From positions 1 through 64,000 of the forward strand of contig NZ_JAIGNM010000002.1 in assembly GCF_019711495.1 (NCBI RefSeq): a DNA stretch of 64,000 nt, written 5' to 3'. This document shows, in pieces, positions 9,377 to 16,662 of this stretch; position 1 is the first letter of the stretch, and each line of letters starts with the position of its first letter. A program made the position numbers and the translations under genes. This stretch comes from Qipengyuania xiamenensis. Lineage in GTDB: Bacteria > Pseudomonadota > Alphaproteobacteria > Sphingomonadales > Sphingomonadaceae. The notes beneath the pieces are model-generated. The model was not told where the DNA came from. It saw only the letters and a program-made list of their open reading frames with translations, and ran no database searches.

Positions 9377-9426
9377 ATGACGCTTGGACAGCACCAGTCG
9401 AATACCGTGCGGTATCAAAGAGGCTG

Positions 9427-9514
9427 ATTGTCGCTTTTCCACCCACTTCGTGACAGCTTCACCGAGCAGGCGCTGTGTCAAAAGCGGACCGGCTGGTAAC
9501 GACCCGATTGCGGC
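9427..9514 (+). repeat. Interspersed intergenic repeat, copy E
   Basis: An 88-bp copy between the convergent TolA-like and LuxR genes. It looks like a hybrid of the two subtypes: CCACCCACTTCGTGAC as in copies B-D, then AGCTTCACCGAGC as in copies A and F. Its centre is AAAGCGGACC and its right part GGTAACGACCCGATTGCGG. Confidence 0.8.
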
Positions 9515-9567
9515 CGACGCGATGCTCTTCATTAGAGCCTACTGCGGTGCCTGCGCACTTCGCAGGC

Positions 9568-10656
9568 TTAGCCTACAAGAAGTTCGATAAGCTCAGCTTG
9601 TCGGTGAACGCCGGTCTTTTGGAATATCACGGATAAGTGTGATCGCACTGTACTATCCGAAACGCCCAGTCTTCGAGCTGTAGCAGCCCTTCCATCGCCC
9701 TTGATAATCTCAACCGCGACTGCTCTTTCCGCCGGTGTCAGACCGAACTCACGTGCGAGCCCGTGTACTCGAAGTGGAATACGCTTCTTCGGCAATGTAA
9801 CTTGGACGAGCGCAGCCGGGCGATCAAGGCAAAGCCAATCGGTTTCTGAGCCCTTGGGGGATGCTGGAGTAACATCGATCCATACCCTTTGCCCGTCTGT
9901 GGAAGAGATGGCGAATGAACCACCAGACTGCGCCGGTGGCTGAGCTTTATCAATTAGATTTTTCAACTCATTGTGCCGTAAAGCGAGTTTCTCGCCAAAG
10001 CGAGAAGCTTCGATCAGGCCAAGCTCCCTAAGGTAATCTAAAGTTGGATTTGCGTCAGTCAGGATCTGATAGTCTTGATCAACAATCAGATTTGTCGTGA
10101 ACCCGTGACTGTCACTACCTGATGTTTGCGATAAGTTCGAACTAAGCCGCTTCTCAATTCTACTTGCCCTCAACAGGTGGTCACACAGATTTTCTAATCG
10201 CTCTCGGTCCGTCAATGTGAAGCCAGCGTCTCGCGGTCGGTAAATTCCTATTTGCGCCAGACGCGAGCCGCCAATGGCTAAGTTTGCGAACAGTGCACCA
10301 ATCCCGAGGTCATGTTCTGTCCACCACTCTCGATACTCAACGCTTGCCTCAAAAGATTCACGATCACGTTCACTGTCAATTCCGACAACTTTTCCCAGAG
10401 ATACCGTTTCAGGGGGGATACCAAACTCGCCGGTTGGTTCATTTGCTTTTATATTCGCGTAAGTCTTGAGATGTGCTGGATCCATCATGGGCATCGAGCC
10501 GTCCACCAGGTGGCCATTTTCGAGGATCATCATGGCTGAATGAGATGCGCCCATCGCCTCGGCAATCGCAACGAGAGCACTGTCCCATTTTTCAGGAGAG
10601 AGCGCTGCTTCATATATTTCCGAAACAGCATGATCCAATTTATTAGGCTGCGTCAC
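9568..10656 (-). CDS. LuxR-family HTH regulator
   Basis: A 362-aa regulator with a LuxR/GerE DNA-binding domain at its C-terminus (LTPAERAVAVEIIKGDG, RRLGVSDSTVRSHL, FQKTGVHRQAEL). The N-terminal 280 residues are a sensor region resembling the PAS/GAF-like part found in Sphingomonadales LuxR proteins; no signal-peptide or receiver-domain motif is seen. No LuxI-type synthase lies nearby, so it may respond to an internal or external cue as a solo. It is monocistronic and convergent with the TolA-like gene. Confidence 0.8.
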   Translation of the reverse strand: MTQPNKLDHAVSEIYEAALSPEKWDSALVAIAEAMGASHSAMMILENGHLVDGSMPMMDPAHLKTYANIKANEPTGEFGIPPETVSLGKVVGIDSERDRESFEASVEYREWWTEHDLGIGALFANLAIGGSRLAQIGIYRPRDAGFTLTDRERLENLCDHLLRASRIEKRLSSNLSQTSGSDSHGFTTNLIVDQDYQILTDANPTLDYLRELGLIEASRFGEKLALRHNELKNLIDKAQPPAQSGGSFAISSTDGQRVWIDVTPASPKGSETDWLCLDRPAALVQVTLPKKRIPLRVHGLAREFGLTPAERAVAVEIIKGDGRAATARRLGVSDSTVRSHLSVIFQKTGVHRQAELIELLVG

Positions 10657-10807
10657 TGTGCAGGCTCCGCGTTGCTCCGATCCAATGATAGCATATTCCG
10701 GCCAAATTGGTTGAGAGCGAGGACCGGCTGACTAAGTGGAACCCAAGTAGGGAGGGCACCGCCTTCTTGTTTGACCTTAGCCGCCCCGCGACTCTTCCGC
10801 AGTGGAT

Positions 10808-10846
10808 AGTAGTTGCCAGGCCAGCATGACTTGCCCGGCAACTACT
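10808..10846 (-). terminator. Strong hairpin just past the UrcA copy 2 stop
   Basis: A perfect 10-bp stem (AGTAGTTGCC/GGCAACTACT) that extends inward by further GGC/GCC pairs after one mismatch. It begins 7 bp after the stop of the leftward UrcA gene. No T-run follows on that strand, so it would be a processing or factor-assisted 3' end rather than a classical intrinsic terminator. Confidence 0.5.
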
Positions 10847-10852
10847 GATCTA

Positions 10853-11206
10853 TCATCTCGTTTTCACGTTTGACGTGACGGAAAGTGAGACAATTTCCAC
10901 GAACCCCTGACGGCGTCTTGCATTTTCGATGACGTCATCGCGAATTGGCTGAACGTCAGCTATTGTTTCCTTTCGGCAATTGCGAATGTGAAGCAATTTG
11001 AAAGTGCCCAAATAGTTGACTTTGCGGCAGACCTTCCGTGCTGCGACCATTATCCGCGTATCCAGGGTATTCACCCCGGCAGGTGTCCTGAGATCCAAAT
11101 CCATAAAGTGAACCTCTTCTGTCGGGGCATCCTGCGCTAGCGTCGGGGATGGGCAAATTCCGACGTAGGTTGCGAGGCAGAACGCCCATAGCGTGCATTT
11201 AAACAT
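10853..11206 (-). CDS. UrcA family secreted protein (copy 2)
   Basis: A 117-aa protein with a signal peptide ending near PTLAQ. The mature part has the UrcA features: EEVHFMDLDLRTPAG, TRIMVAARKVCRKV and the second Cys in RNCRKE. The ATG at 11206 is preceded by GAAAGGAAA at good spacing; the upstream in-frame extension lacks a ribosome site. It is a paralogue of the gene at 2.5 kb, with a longer basic C-terminus (ENARRRQG). Function is unknown. Confidence 0.75.
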   Translation of the reverse strand: MFKCTLWAFCLATYVGICPSPTLAQDAPTEEVHFMDLDLRTPAGVNTLDTRIMVAARKVCRKVNYLGTFKLLHIRNCRKETIADVQPIRDDVIENARRRQGFVEIVSLSVTSNVKTR

Positions 11207-11315
11207 GGCTGTTTCCTTTCTTGATCGTCGCATCGACAAGAAGAAAATGAGCCAAACCCGTAGCCAGCGCATCGGACATATGTTCGATGCTTAGATGATC
11301 GAGCAAACAGACTTG

Positions 11316-11404
11316 AATGTCCGCTTGCCACCCATCTGACGACGCTTTCACCGAGCTAGCGATGTGCCACGACCGGACGGGCAGCTAACGGCCCGATTGC
11401 GGTC
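11316..11404 (+). repeat. Interspersed intergenic repeat, copy F
   Basis: An 89-bp copy with AATGTCCGCTTGCCACCCAT on the left, GAGCTAGCGATG in the core and AGCTAACGGCCCGATTGCGG on the right. It is nearly the same subtype as copy A. It lies in the 300-bp gap between divergent UrcA copy 2 and TIR copy 2. The remaining 102 bp before the TIR gene hold a TACAAT hexamer at 11493-11498, only 8 bp before the ATG. Confidence 0.8.
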
Positions 11405-11506
11405 GCCCTGCCATGGCGATTTCCAGGTTCAATCGGACTCGACGTCGAATTCGGGGCGGCCATAGAACCGCATTTTTGGCCAATCCTCGACATACAATCT
11501 ATTTGG

Positions 11507-13483
11507 ATGCAAATTCAGATCGTGGCGGACATTTTCATCTCCTACGCACGAGCCGATCAATCGAAGATTGCCGAGCTCGTGTCTGCTCTTGAGGAGAACG
11601 GCCACAGCTTATGGTGGGACCAACAGATCGAAGGTGGTCGACATTTCGCCAAGGACATCGAAAAGGAGATAAGAACAGCCAAGGCAGTGATTGTAGCCTG
11701 GTCTGCCAGATCGTTGGAAAGTCACTGGGTGCTCGATGAAGCCAGCTACGCGCGCGACGAGCATAAACTGGTTCCGATCTCGCTTGAAGGAACCTTGCCT
11801 CCGTTCGGGTTCCGTCAAATTCAGTCGATTGACTTCTCAAACTGGCCCGAAGATGAGAAAGCTTTCCGTGATCTATTGCGCGCGCTGGCTCAAGAAGTCG
11901 ACCAAGACGAAGAAGGTAAATCGCCTTCGACGCGACACGCCCAATCCTCGCCGGATGGTGCACTATCCAATGGAGCGGCCAACGGTTTGACAGCGATGAG
12001 TGCGCTGTCTCGTCGCAAACTCATTGTTGGCGGAATTGCCCTGTCAGGCGGCGTCGCTGCAGTTGGTGGGTGGCAGATGGGATTATTTCAGTCGGCAGGT
12101 TCAGCCGCCATCTCAATGGCCGTATTGCGCTTTGCCAATCTCACCGGCGATGAAAGCCAATCATGGTTCTCAGATGGACTTTCGAACGAGTTACGACAGG
12201 TCCTTTCGCGCAATCCACTGCTTCGGGTCTCCGCTCCGACGTCATCAACAGCAGATGTCGATGAAGACGATTTCTCACTTGGAAGATCGCTCGGCGTGCG
12301 CAGTATCCTGCGCGGCAGCGTACAGCGCATGCAAGACAAGGTTCGAATCTTCGCGGAGTTGCTAGAGATCGAAGATGGGTTCGTGAAGTGGAGCGAAAGT
12401 TACGACCGTAGCATTGAAGACGTCTTCGCCGTCCAATCTGAGATCGCTGAGATGGTTGCTTTTGCTTTGGTCACGCAGATCGCGAGCGAAGGTGAGGCGC
12501 GCCGCACGATAGAACAGCAGAAGGCAGTTGGCGGCACATCGGACATAAAGGCATATGAAGCTTATCTTCAAGGAATGGCGTTCCTTACTCTTTCGTCCGG
12601 AGTTGAGACCGACCGCGGCGCGTTGGAGCGGTTCGAGGCGGCTATTGCTCTCGATCCAAAGTACGCGACGGCACATGCGGCGCGTGCAACGGCGTTTTCA
12701 GCAATTGCCAACGCCAGTTCGGATTCTGCCGAAGCCAATAGACAGTTTGCCAGCGCTATCTCTGCGGCGCGAACGGCAATCGAGATTGAACCAAATCTTG
12801 CAGATGGTCACCAGGCACTTGCTTTTGCACTGAGCTACGGAAAGCTCGATTTCTCGGGCGCCTTTCGTCATTACAAGAAGGCGTTGGAACTCGCGCCTGG
12901 GGACCCGGCGGTCCTTGGAAATACCGCAATATTCCATGCGTACGGCGGACAGCGCATCATTGCACAGGAAATGATCAATCGGGTTCTCGAACTCGATCCA
13001 CTGAATGCCCGGTCGTTTAGGACCGCGGGCTTTATTGCCCTTCTCGGGCGCGACTACGAGGCGACGATTAGACGGATGGATCAGGCTCTGTCGCTGAATC
13101 CTAAGATCGCCAGCGCGAATTACGGCATTGGTGTCGCTCGACTTATTAAAGGAGACTTTCCTGGTGCGAAATCAGCGTTCGATGCCGAACCCGTTTCCAT
13201 CTTCAAGCTGACAGGTCTCGCGATTACCGCAGATAAGCTAGGCGATCAGAAAGGCGCTCGGAATGCGTTTGGAGAGATGATCGACGAATATGGTGATGCT
13301 TGCCTCTATCAACAGGCGCAAGTGCATGCTCAATGGGGTGACAAAGCGTCTGCTTTGTCAGCTCTTGCGAGGGCATTCGAAACTGGAGATCCTGGCGTTC
13401 TTTTTGCTCCGAATGATCCCTTGCTGGATTCTATCCGAGCTGAGCCTTCGTTTGACCAATTAATCTCGCCCGCAAAATTATGA
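11507..13483 (+). CDS. TIR domain, TM, TolB-like, TPR protein (copy 2)
   Basis: A 658-aa protein. The TIR domain spans about 6-113 (ADIFISYARADQSKIAELVS, LWWDQQIEGG, AVIVAWSARS, SHWVLDEA), with Glu78 in the W-V-x-x-E catalytic position. A single hydrophobic helix at about 172-190 separates it from a TolB/FlgO-like domain (ISMAVLRFANLTGDESQSW to about 330). TPR repeats fill the rest (for example LEIEPNLADGHQALAFALSY and LELAPGDPAVLGNTAIFHAY). The TIR is probably cytoplasmic and the sensor part periplasmic, like CadC with TIR in place of the winged helix. A TACAAT box 8 bp before the ATG suggests a very short or absent leader. Role is unknown. Confidence 0.87.
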   Translation: MQIQIVADIFISYARADQSKIAELVSALEENGHSLWWDQQIEGGRHFAKDIEKEIRTAKAVIVAWSARSLESHWVLDEASYARDEHKLVPISLEGTLPPFGFRQIQSIDFSNWPEDEKAFRDLLRALAQEVDQDEEGKSPSTRHAQSSPDGALSNGAANGLTAMSALSRRKLIVGGIALSGGVAAVGGWQMGLFQSAGSAAISMAVLRFANLTGDESQSWFSDGLSNELRQVLSRNPLLRVSAPTSSTADVDEDDFSLGRSLGVRSILRGSVQRMQDKVRIFAELLEIEDGFVKWSESYDRSIEDVFAVQSEIAEMVAFALVTQIASEGEARRTIEQQKAVGGTSDIKAYEAYLQGMAFLTLSSGVETDRGALERFEAAIALDPKYATAHAARATAFSAIANASSDSAEANRQFASAISAARTAIEIEPNLADGHQALAFALSYGKLDFSGAFRHYKKALELAPGDPAVLGNTAIFHAYGGQRIIAQEMINRVLELDPLNARSFRTAGFIALLGRDYEATIRRMDQALSLNPKIASANYGIGVARLIKGDFPGAKSAFDAEPVSIFKLTGLAITADKLGDQKGARNAFGEMIDEYGDACLYQQAQVHAQWGDKASALSALARAFETGDPGVLFAPNDPLLDSIRAEPSFDQLISPAKL

Positions 13484-13509
13484 CAAGATTTGTGTATCAA
13501 GCGTAGGAC

Positions 13510-13585
13510 ACATCCGCTTTCCACCAAGCTCGTGACTGATCTGCGCCGCGAGCGGTGCGCCGATAGCTGGCGATCAGCGATAGCG
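13510..13585 (+). repeat. Interspersed intergenic repeat, copy G (degenerate)
   Basis: It starts ACATCCGCTTTCCACC like the other copies and keeps CTCGTGACTGAT, but the core and right half are rearranged (GCGCCGCGAGCGGTGCGCC). It lies 27 bp after the TIR copy 2 stop. It is assigned by position and the left 20 bp, so with less certainty. Confidence 0.55.
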
Positions 13586-13645
13586 TTTTTATACAATTTC
13601 TGGACAGGGTTTCGTTAGGCGATCTATAAAAGGGCTTGGCTGCAA

Positions 13646-13747
13646 CCCGGTGTTTGGTCCTGATATGACCCCTAGGACCTTACGCAAGTGGAGCCCTTCG
13701 GGCCGCAGAACCGGGAATGCCCTGCCAGCAATGGCGGGGCATTTTTC
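13646..13747 (+). ncRNA. Candidate structured RNA with intrinsic terminator
   Basis: A compact fold is visible. CCCGGT (13646-13651) pairs with ACCGGG (13710-13715) and encloses two hairpins, GGTCCT/AGGACC (13656-13679) and GCCC-TTC-GGGC (13693-13703). A strong terminator follows at once. A TACAAT box at 13592-13597 could drive it. No open reading frame of note overlaps. It does not resemble tRNA, tmRNA, RNase P or SRP RNA motifs that I can recognise. It may be a small RNA; the family is unknown. Confidence 0.4.
13716..13747 (+). terminator. Intrinsic terminator
   Basis: The stem AATGCCCTGCCA, loop GCAA and TGGCGGGGCATT are followed by TTTT. This is the clearest Rho-independent terminator in the left third of the window. 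It lies 230 bp after the TIR copy 2 stop, so it either ends that transcript or ends the RNA candidate directly upstream. Confidence 0.8.
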
Positions 13748-13758
13748 GTGTGGGCCGC

Positions 13759-13790
13759 ATTGTCCGCTTTCCACCCCATTTCCGGACATT
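13759..13790 (+). repeat. Interspersed intergenic repeat, copy H (mini derivative)
   Basis: A 32-bp version keeping only the two termini: ATTGTCCGCTTTCCACCC at the left and CCGGACATT at the right, with the whole core missing. It shows that the inverted ends can persist without the interior. From here to the tRNA (13791-14072) I see no gene. GGGCGGTCG occurs twice about 30 bp apart. Confidence 0.6.
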
Positions 13791-14072
13791 GGGGGGTAGG
13801 GGGCGGTCGAATTCCTGCCATTGGAGACCTGAGGGCGGTCGGAGGACCTAGCTAGACCGCTATTACAGTTTCTCGCCCGCGCGAAGTTTCTAAAGTAGCA
13901 AAGCCTGGAAACTAGCAGTTCGGTGTTCAAGCCCCGAGCGAGCACGGACGCCTGCTTGAAAAACAATCAAGCTGTATCTTACGTCTCAGCCGCCTATGAG
14001 CGTGCTATTGGTGCTACTTTTAGGGCATCCCCTTCCGAATCGAGCTACAAGCTCACGTATTCCGGGGAGTAG

Positions 14073-14162
<90 letters not shown>

Positions 14163-14324
14163 GCATGTCGGGTGCGCTTGAGCGGGCAGGGCCCGCGGGT
14201 CGAAGCGAGCGCGCCCATTAGCCGCCACCGGCTGGCTTGCCAACCCCTTTTGATGCTGAAATCGGGGGACGGCGGGGCACTACCCCTTGTCTATTCGCCG
14301 CAGCGCACCATATCCTGCCCACTC

Positions 14325-14705
14325 ATGGACAGGGCTACGTTTTTCTCCGCAACGGCAGGTCGCACGATCGAGGCGCCCAGCCGCATCCGCACGCGTTTCG
14401 CCATCGGCGATGTGGTGCGCCATCGCGTCTTCGATTTTCGCGGCGTGATCTTCGATATCGACCCCGTCTTCGCCAATAGCGACGAATGGTACCAGGCAAT
14501 CCCCGAAGAGATCCGGCCCGACCGCAACCAGCCGTTCTACCACCTGCTCGCCGAAAGCGACGAGAGCGATTACGTCGCCTATGTCAGCCAGCAGAACCTC
14601 ATCCGCGATTCGCTCGCAGGCCCTGTATCGCACCCCGATGTGCACCAGTATTTCGGCGATTTCGAGAATGGCCGATACCGCATGAGGACGCGGCTCACCC
14701 ACTGA
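14325..14705 (+). CDS. hspQ: Heat shock protein HspQ
   Basis: A 126-aa protein of the HspQ/YccV-like family, which binds hemimethylated DNA in vitro and acts as a specificity factor for Lon protease. Recognisable segments are FAIGDVVRHRVFDFRGVIFD, DEWYQAIPEE, NQPFYHLLAE and YVAYVSQQNL. The family is usually about 105 aa, so the first 20 residues may be an extension. The start ATG at 14325 has no strong ribosome site. It is monocistronic between two serine tRNA genes. Confidence 0.88.
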   Translation: MDRATFFSATAGRTIEAPSRIRTRFAIGDVVRHRVFDFRGVIFDIDPVFANSDEWYQAIPEEIRPDRNQPFYHLLAESDESDYVAYVSQQNLIRDSLAGPVSHPDVHQYFGDFENGRYRMRTRLTH

Positions 14706-14805
14706 TCCGGCGCGGGTGCCTCGGTCGCGGGCATTCTCGCCGCGCAAGTCGCCTTGCGCCCCCATCGGAACCTCGCTAGAGGCCCGCTCTCCCGAAAGGG
14801 CGCGC

Positions 14806-14896
14806 GGAGCAGTGGCCGAGTGGTCGAAGGCGCACGCCTGGAAAGTGTGTATACGGTAACCCCGTATCGAGGGTTCGAATCCCTCCTGCTCCGCCA
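14806..14896 (+). tRNA. tRNA-Ser (anticodon GGA), integration target
   Basis: The acceptor GGAGCAG pairs with CTGCTCC, followed by discriminator G and CCA. The anticodon stem-loop CACGC-CTGGAAA-GTGTG gives GGA. It has a class II long variable arm (ATACGGTAACCCCGTAT). Its 3' end from 14880 is duplicated at 43434-43455, marking it as the attachment site of the downstream element. The gene stays intact because the element carries the same 3' end. Confidence 0.97.
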
Positions 14897-14901
14897 CTTC
14901 C
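14880..14901 (+). repeat. Left attachment site (attL) direct repeat
   Basis: A 22-bp sequence from TCCCTCCTGC to GCCACTTCC, covering the T-arm 3' side, the acceptor 3' strand, CCA and five bases beyond. It is repeated exactly at 43434-43455. The flanking bases differ on both sides, so these are the limits of identity. Confidence 0.9.
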
Positions 14902-15009
14902 CTTTCTCAAGGGTTCCCACCCCTTATCTATTCGACTGTAATTGCTTGCATTTGGCGGTGTTCGGTGTCCTAAGCGTTGTCACCCAATGTCGCCTAATGC
15001 CAGATGATG

Positions 15010-15050
15010 TGGGGGCAGTTTGGGGGCACGAAATCAGTGAGGTGGGGGCA
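15010..15050 (+). promoter_or_regulatory. Putative integrase arm sites, left end
   Basis: Three direct copies of TGGGGGCA lie at 15010-15017, 15021-15028 and 15043-15050. The third runs into the integrase start codon. Two further copies with similar spacing lie inside the right end at 43354 and 43366. The distribution at both ends suggests arm-type binding sites for the integrase or its directionality factor. The third copy also supplies the G-rich ribosome site, so binding could autoregulate int. Confidence 0.5.
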
Positions 15051-16372
15051 TGCTGACCGACGCAGCAGTCAGAAAAGCGAAGGCGCGCGAAAAAGATTAT
15101 AAGCTGGCCGATTCCGGTGGGCTGCATCTCTTCGTTACGAAAACGGGTCATCGATCGTGGCGCTTCAAATACAGATTCGGCGGCAAGGAACGACGACTTG
15201 TCTTCGGACCATACCCGGAAGTGTCACTAGCCCAAGCGCGCAATATGCGCGACGACGCCAAACGGCTTCTTCGAGAAGGTCGGGATCCGAATTACGAAGC
15301 CAAACTCGCGAAACTGACTAATACGCAGCGTCACGAGCACACGTTTGAAGCGTTGGCGCGCGAATGGCACAGCGTTCAGAAAGATCGCTGGACGGAAGTT
15401 CATGCCGACGATGTCATCAGCAGTATGGAGCGGGATCTTTTTCCCGTTTTGGGCGACTTGGCCATGCCAGACATCGATGAGCATCTAGTTCTATCGACTC
15501 TCCAGGCAGTCGAAGCGAGGGGAGCGATCGAGACCGCACACCGGCTCCGGCAACGAATTGCGAGTGTTTTCAAGTTTGCTCGCTTTAGGCAGGTCGTAAC
15601 ACACAATCCTGCCGATATAGGCGAACTCCTGAAGCCCGTGCCCCGAGGCAAGCGGTGGCCGGCACTTCTCGATCTGGACGAAATACGTGGCTTGATCGCT
15701 GCAGTCGACCGTGCCGGCGCCAATCCAGTCACCCGCTTGGCGTCAAGGTTTATGGCCCTGACGGCTCAGAGACCGGGAATGATCCGAACCGCGCCGTGGT
15801 CCGAATTCCACGACATAACATGGTCCGATGCTGGGGCAGTTGACGAGAATGCGTATTGGCTCATTCCCGCAGGACGCATGAAGCTGGTACTCGAATTGAA
15901 AGGTGATGACGCTTTCGACCACAAGGTCCCGCTGGCTCGCCAGTCCGTCGAAGTGCTTAAAACGGTTAGGCGACTGACTGGTCGCGGACCTCTGGTTTTT
16001 CCGGGCAATCGCTCCTCGTTTAGTCCTTTGAGCGAGAATGCGGTCAACTATATGTATCATCGCCTTGGTTACAAAGGCCGCCACGTCAGCCATGGTTGGA
16101 GGTCGTCATTCTCGACCAACATGAACGAGCATTTTGCGCGCCAACACGTGGGAGCCGATCAGCGCCTCGTACTTGAGCGTCTGATTGTCGACTTGATGCT
16201 CGCGCATACGCCTGCTGGAATGTCAGAAACCGAACGCCGATATAATAGAGCAGGATATATGGATCGTCGTCGCGAAATCGCGCAGCTCTGGGCCGACTGG
16301 ATCATGGACGAGCAGATGAGCAGCACCGAGTTGCTTGAAGGGCCAAGGCGACCACTATCCAAGTCTCGCTAG
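15050..16372 (+). CDS. Tyrosine integrase (P4/DUF4102 type)
   Basis: A 440-aa site-specific recombinase for excision and insertion at tRNA-Ser. The N-terminal DUF4102 arm-binding domain is evident (MLTDAAVRKAKAREKDYKLA, GLHLFVTKTGHRSWRFKYRF, LVFGPYPEVSLAQAR). The catalytic domain shows LTAQRPGMIRTAPWSEF (Arg), VSHGWRSSFST (His and Arg) and RRYNRAGYMDRRREI, with the Tyr nucleophile in RRYNR. The length fits intact family members. It starts 153 bp from the tRNA CCA and converges, with a 4-bp overlap, on the AlpA gene. Confidence 0.93.
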   Translation: MLTDAAVRKAKAREKDYKLADSGGLHLFVTKTGHRSWRFKYRFGGKERRLVFGPYPEVSLAQARNMRDDAKRLLREGRDPNYEAKLAKLTNTQRHEHTFEALAREWHSVQKDRWTEVHADDVISSMERDLFPVLGDLAMPDIDEHLVLSTLQAVEARGAIETAHRLRQRIASVFKFARFRQVVTHNPADIGELLKPVPRGKRWPALLDLDEIRGLIAAVDRAGANPVTRLASRFMALTAQRPGMIRTAPWSEFHDITWSDAGAVDENAYWLIPAGRMKLVLELKGDDAFDHKVPLARQSVEVLKTVRRLTGRGPLVFPGNRSSFSPLSENAVNYMYHRLGYKGRHVSHGWRSSFSTNMNEHFARQHVGADQRLVLERLIVDLMLAHTPAGMSETERRYNRAGYMDRRREIAQLWADWIMDEQMSSTELLEGPRRPLSKSR

Positions 16373-16662
16373 GTTGGATTTTGCATCCAATCGGCGATTT
16401 GGGACTCACGCCAAGCAACCATGTTTACGCCGAGATTAACTTGGCGGGGGAAAGTGCCCCTCCCGATTTTTCGGTATAGGGTGGAGCAGCTCATACCCGT
16501 CACATAGAGAACCTCTTCGACACGAATGAACCGATCCAAACGCGCGTAGTTGCCGACAGAAGGCAGTTGGGTGCCGCTGTCGAGCGGGCGTAGTGGTATC
16601 TCTTCATCGTTTTCCAGACGCTCGGCGGACATTCGGCGGTCGATGCGATTGTTTTTGGGCAT
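16369..16662 (-). CDS. AlpA family regulator, likely excisionase
   Basis: A 97-aa protein whose C-terminal half is an AlpA/MerR-like winged HTH (RFIRVEEVLYVTGMSCSTLY, then RQVNLGVNMVAWRESQIADW). AlpA proteins regulate integrase expression or act as recombination directionality factors. The start is taken at 16662 (MPKNNRIDRRMSAE), since the family domain lies at the C-terminus and a longer start would overlap the upstream gene further. It overlaps the end of the leftward unknown gene by 59 bp in another frame, so the two are probably one transcript. Confidence 0.8.
   Translation of the reverse strand: MPKNNRIDRRMSAERLENDEEIPLRPLDSGTQLPSVGNYARLDRFIRVEEVLYVTGMSCSTLYRKIGRGTFPRQVNLGVNMVAWRESQIADWMQNPT

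Noticed and set aside
59..13790. The ~90-bp repeats as integron attC sites between cassettes
   Set aside because: They are same-oriented imperfect palindromes between diverse genes, but none carries the attC ends RYYYAAC and GTTRRRY, neighbouring genes point both ways and no integron integrase is seen.
59..13790. The repeats as a CRISPR array
   Set aside because: Copies are kilobases apart with genes between them, diverged from one another, and no cas gene is present.
13589..13966. A 125-aa leftward reading frame in the gap before tRNA-Ser(CGA)
   Set aside because: It runs antisense through the terminator and the RNA candidate, has no ribosome site and no protein-like domain; compositionally it is a shadow frame.
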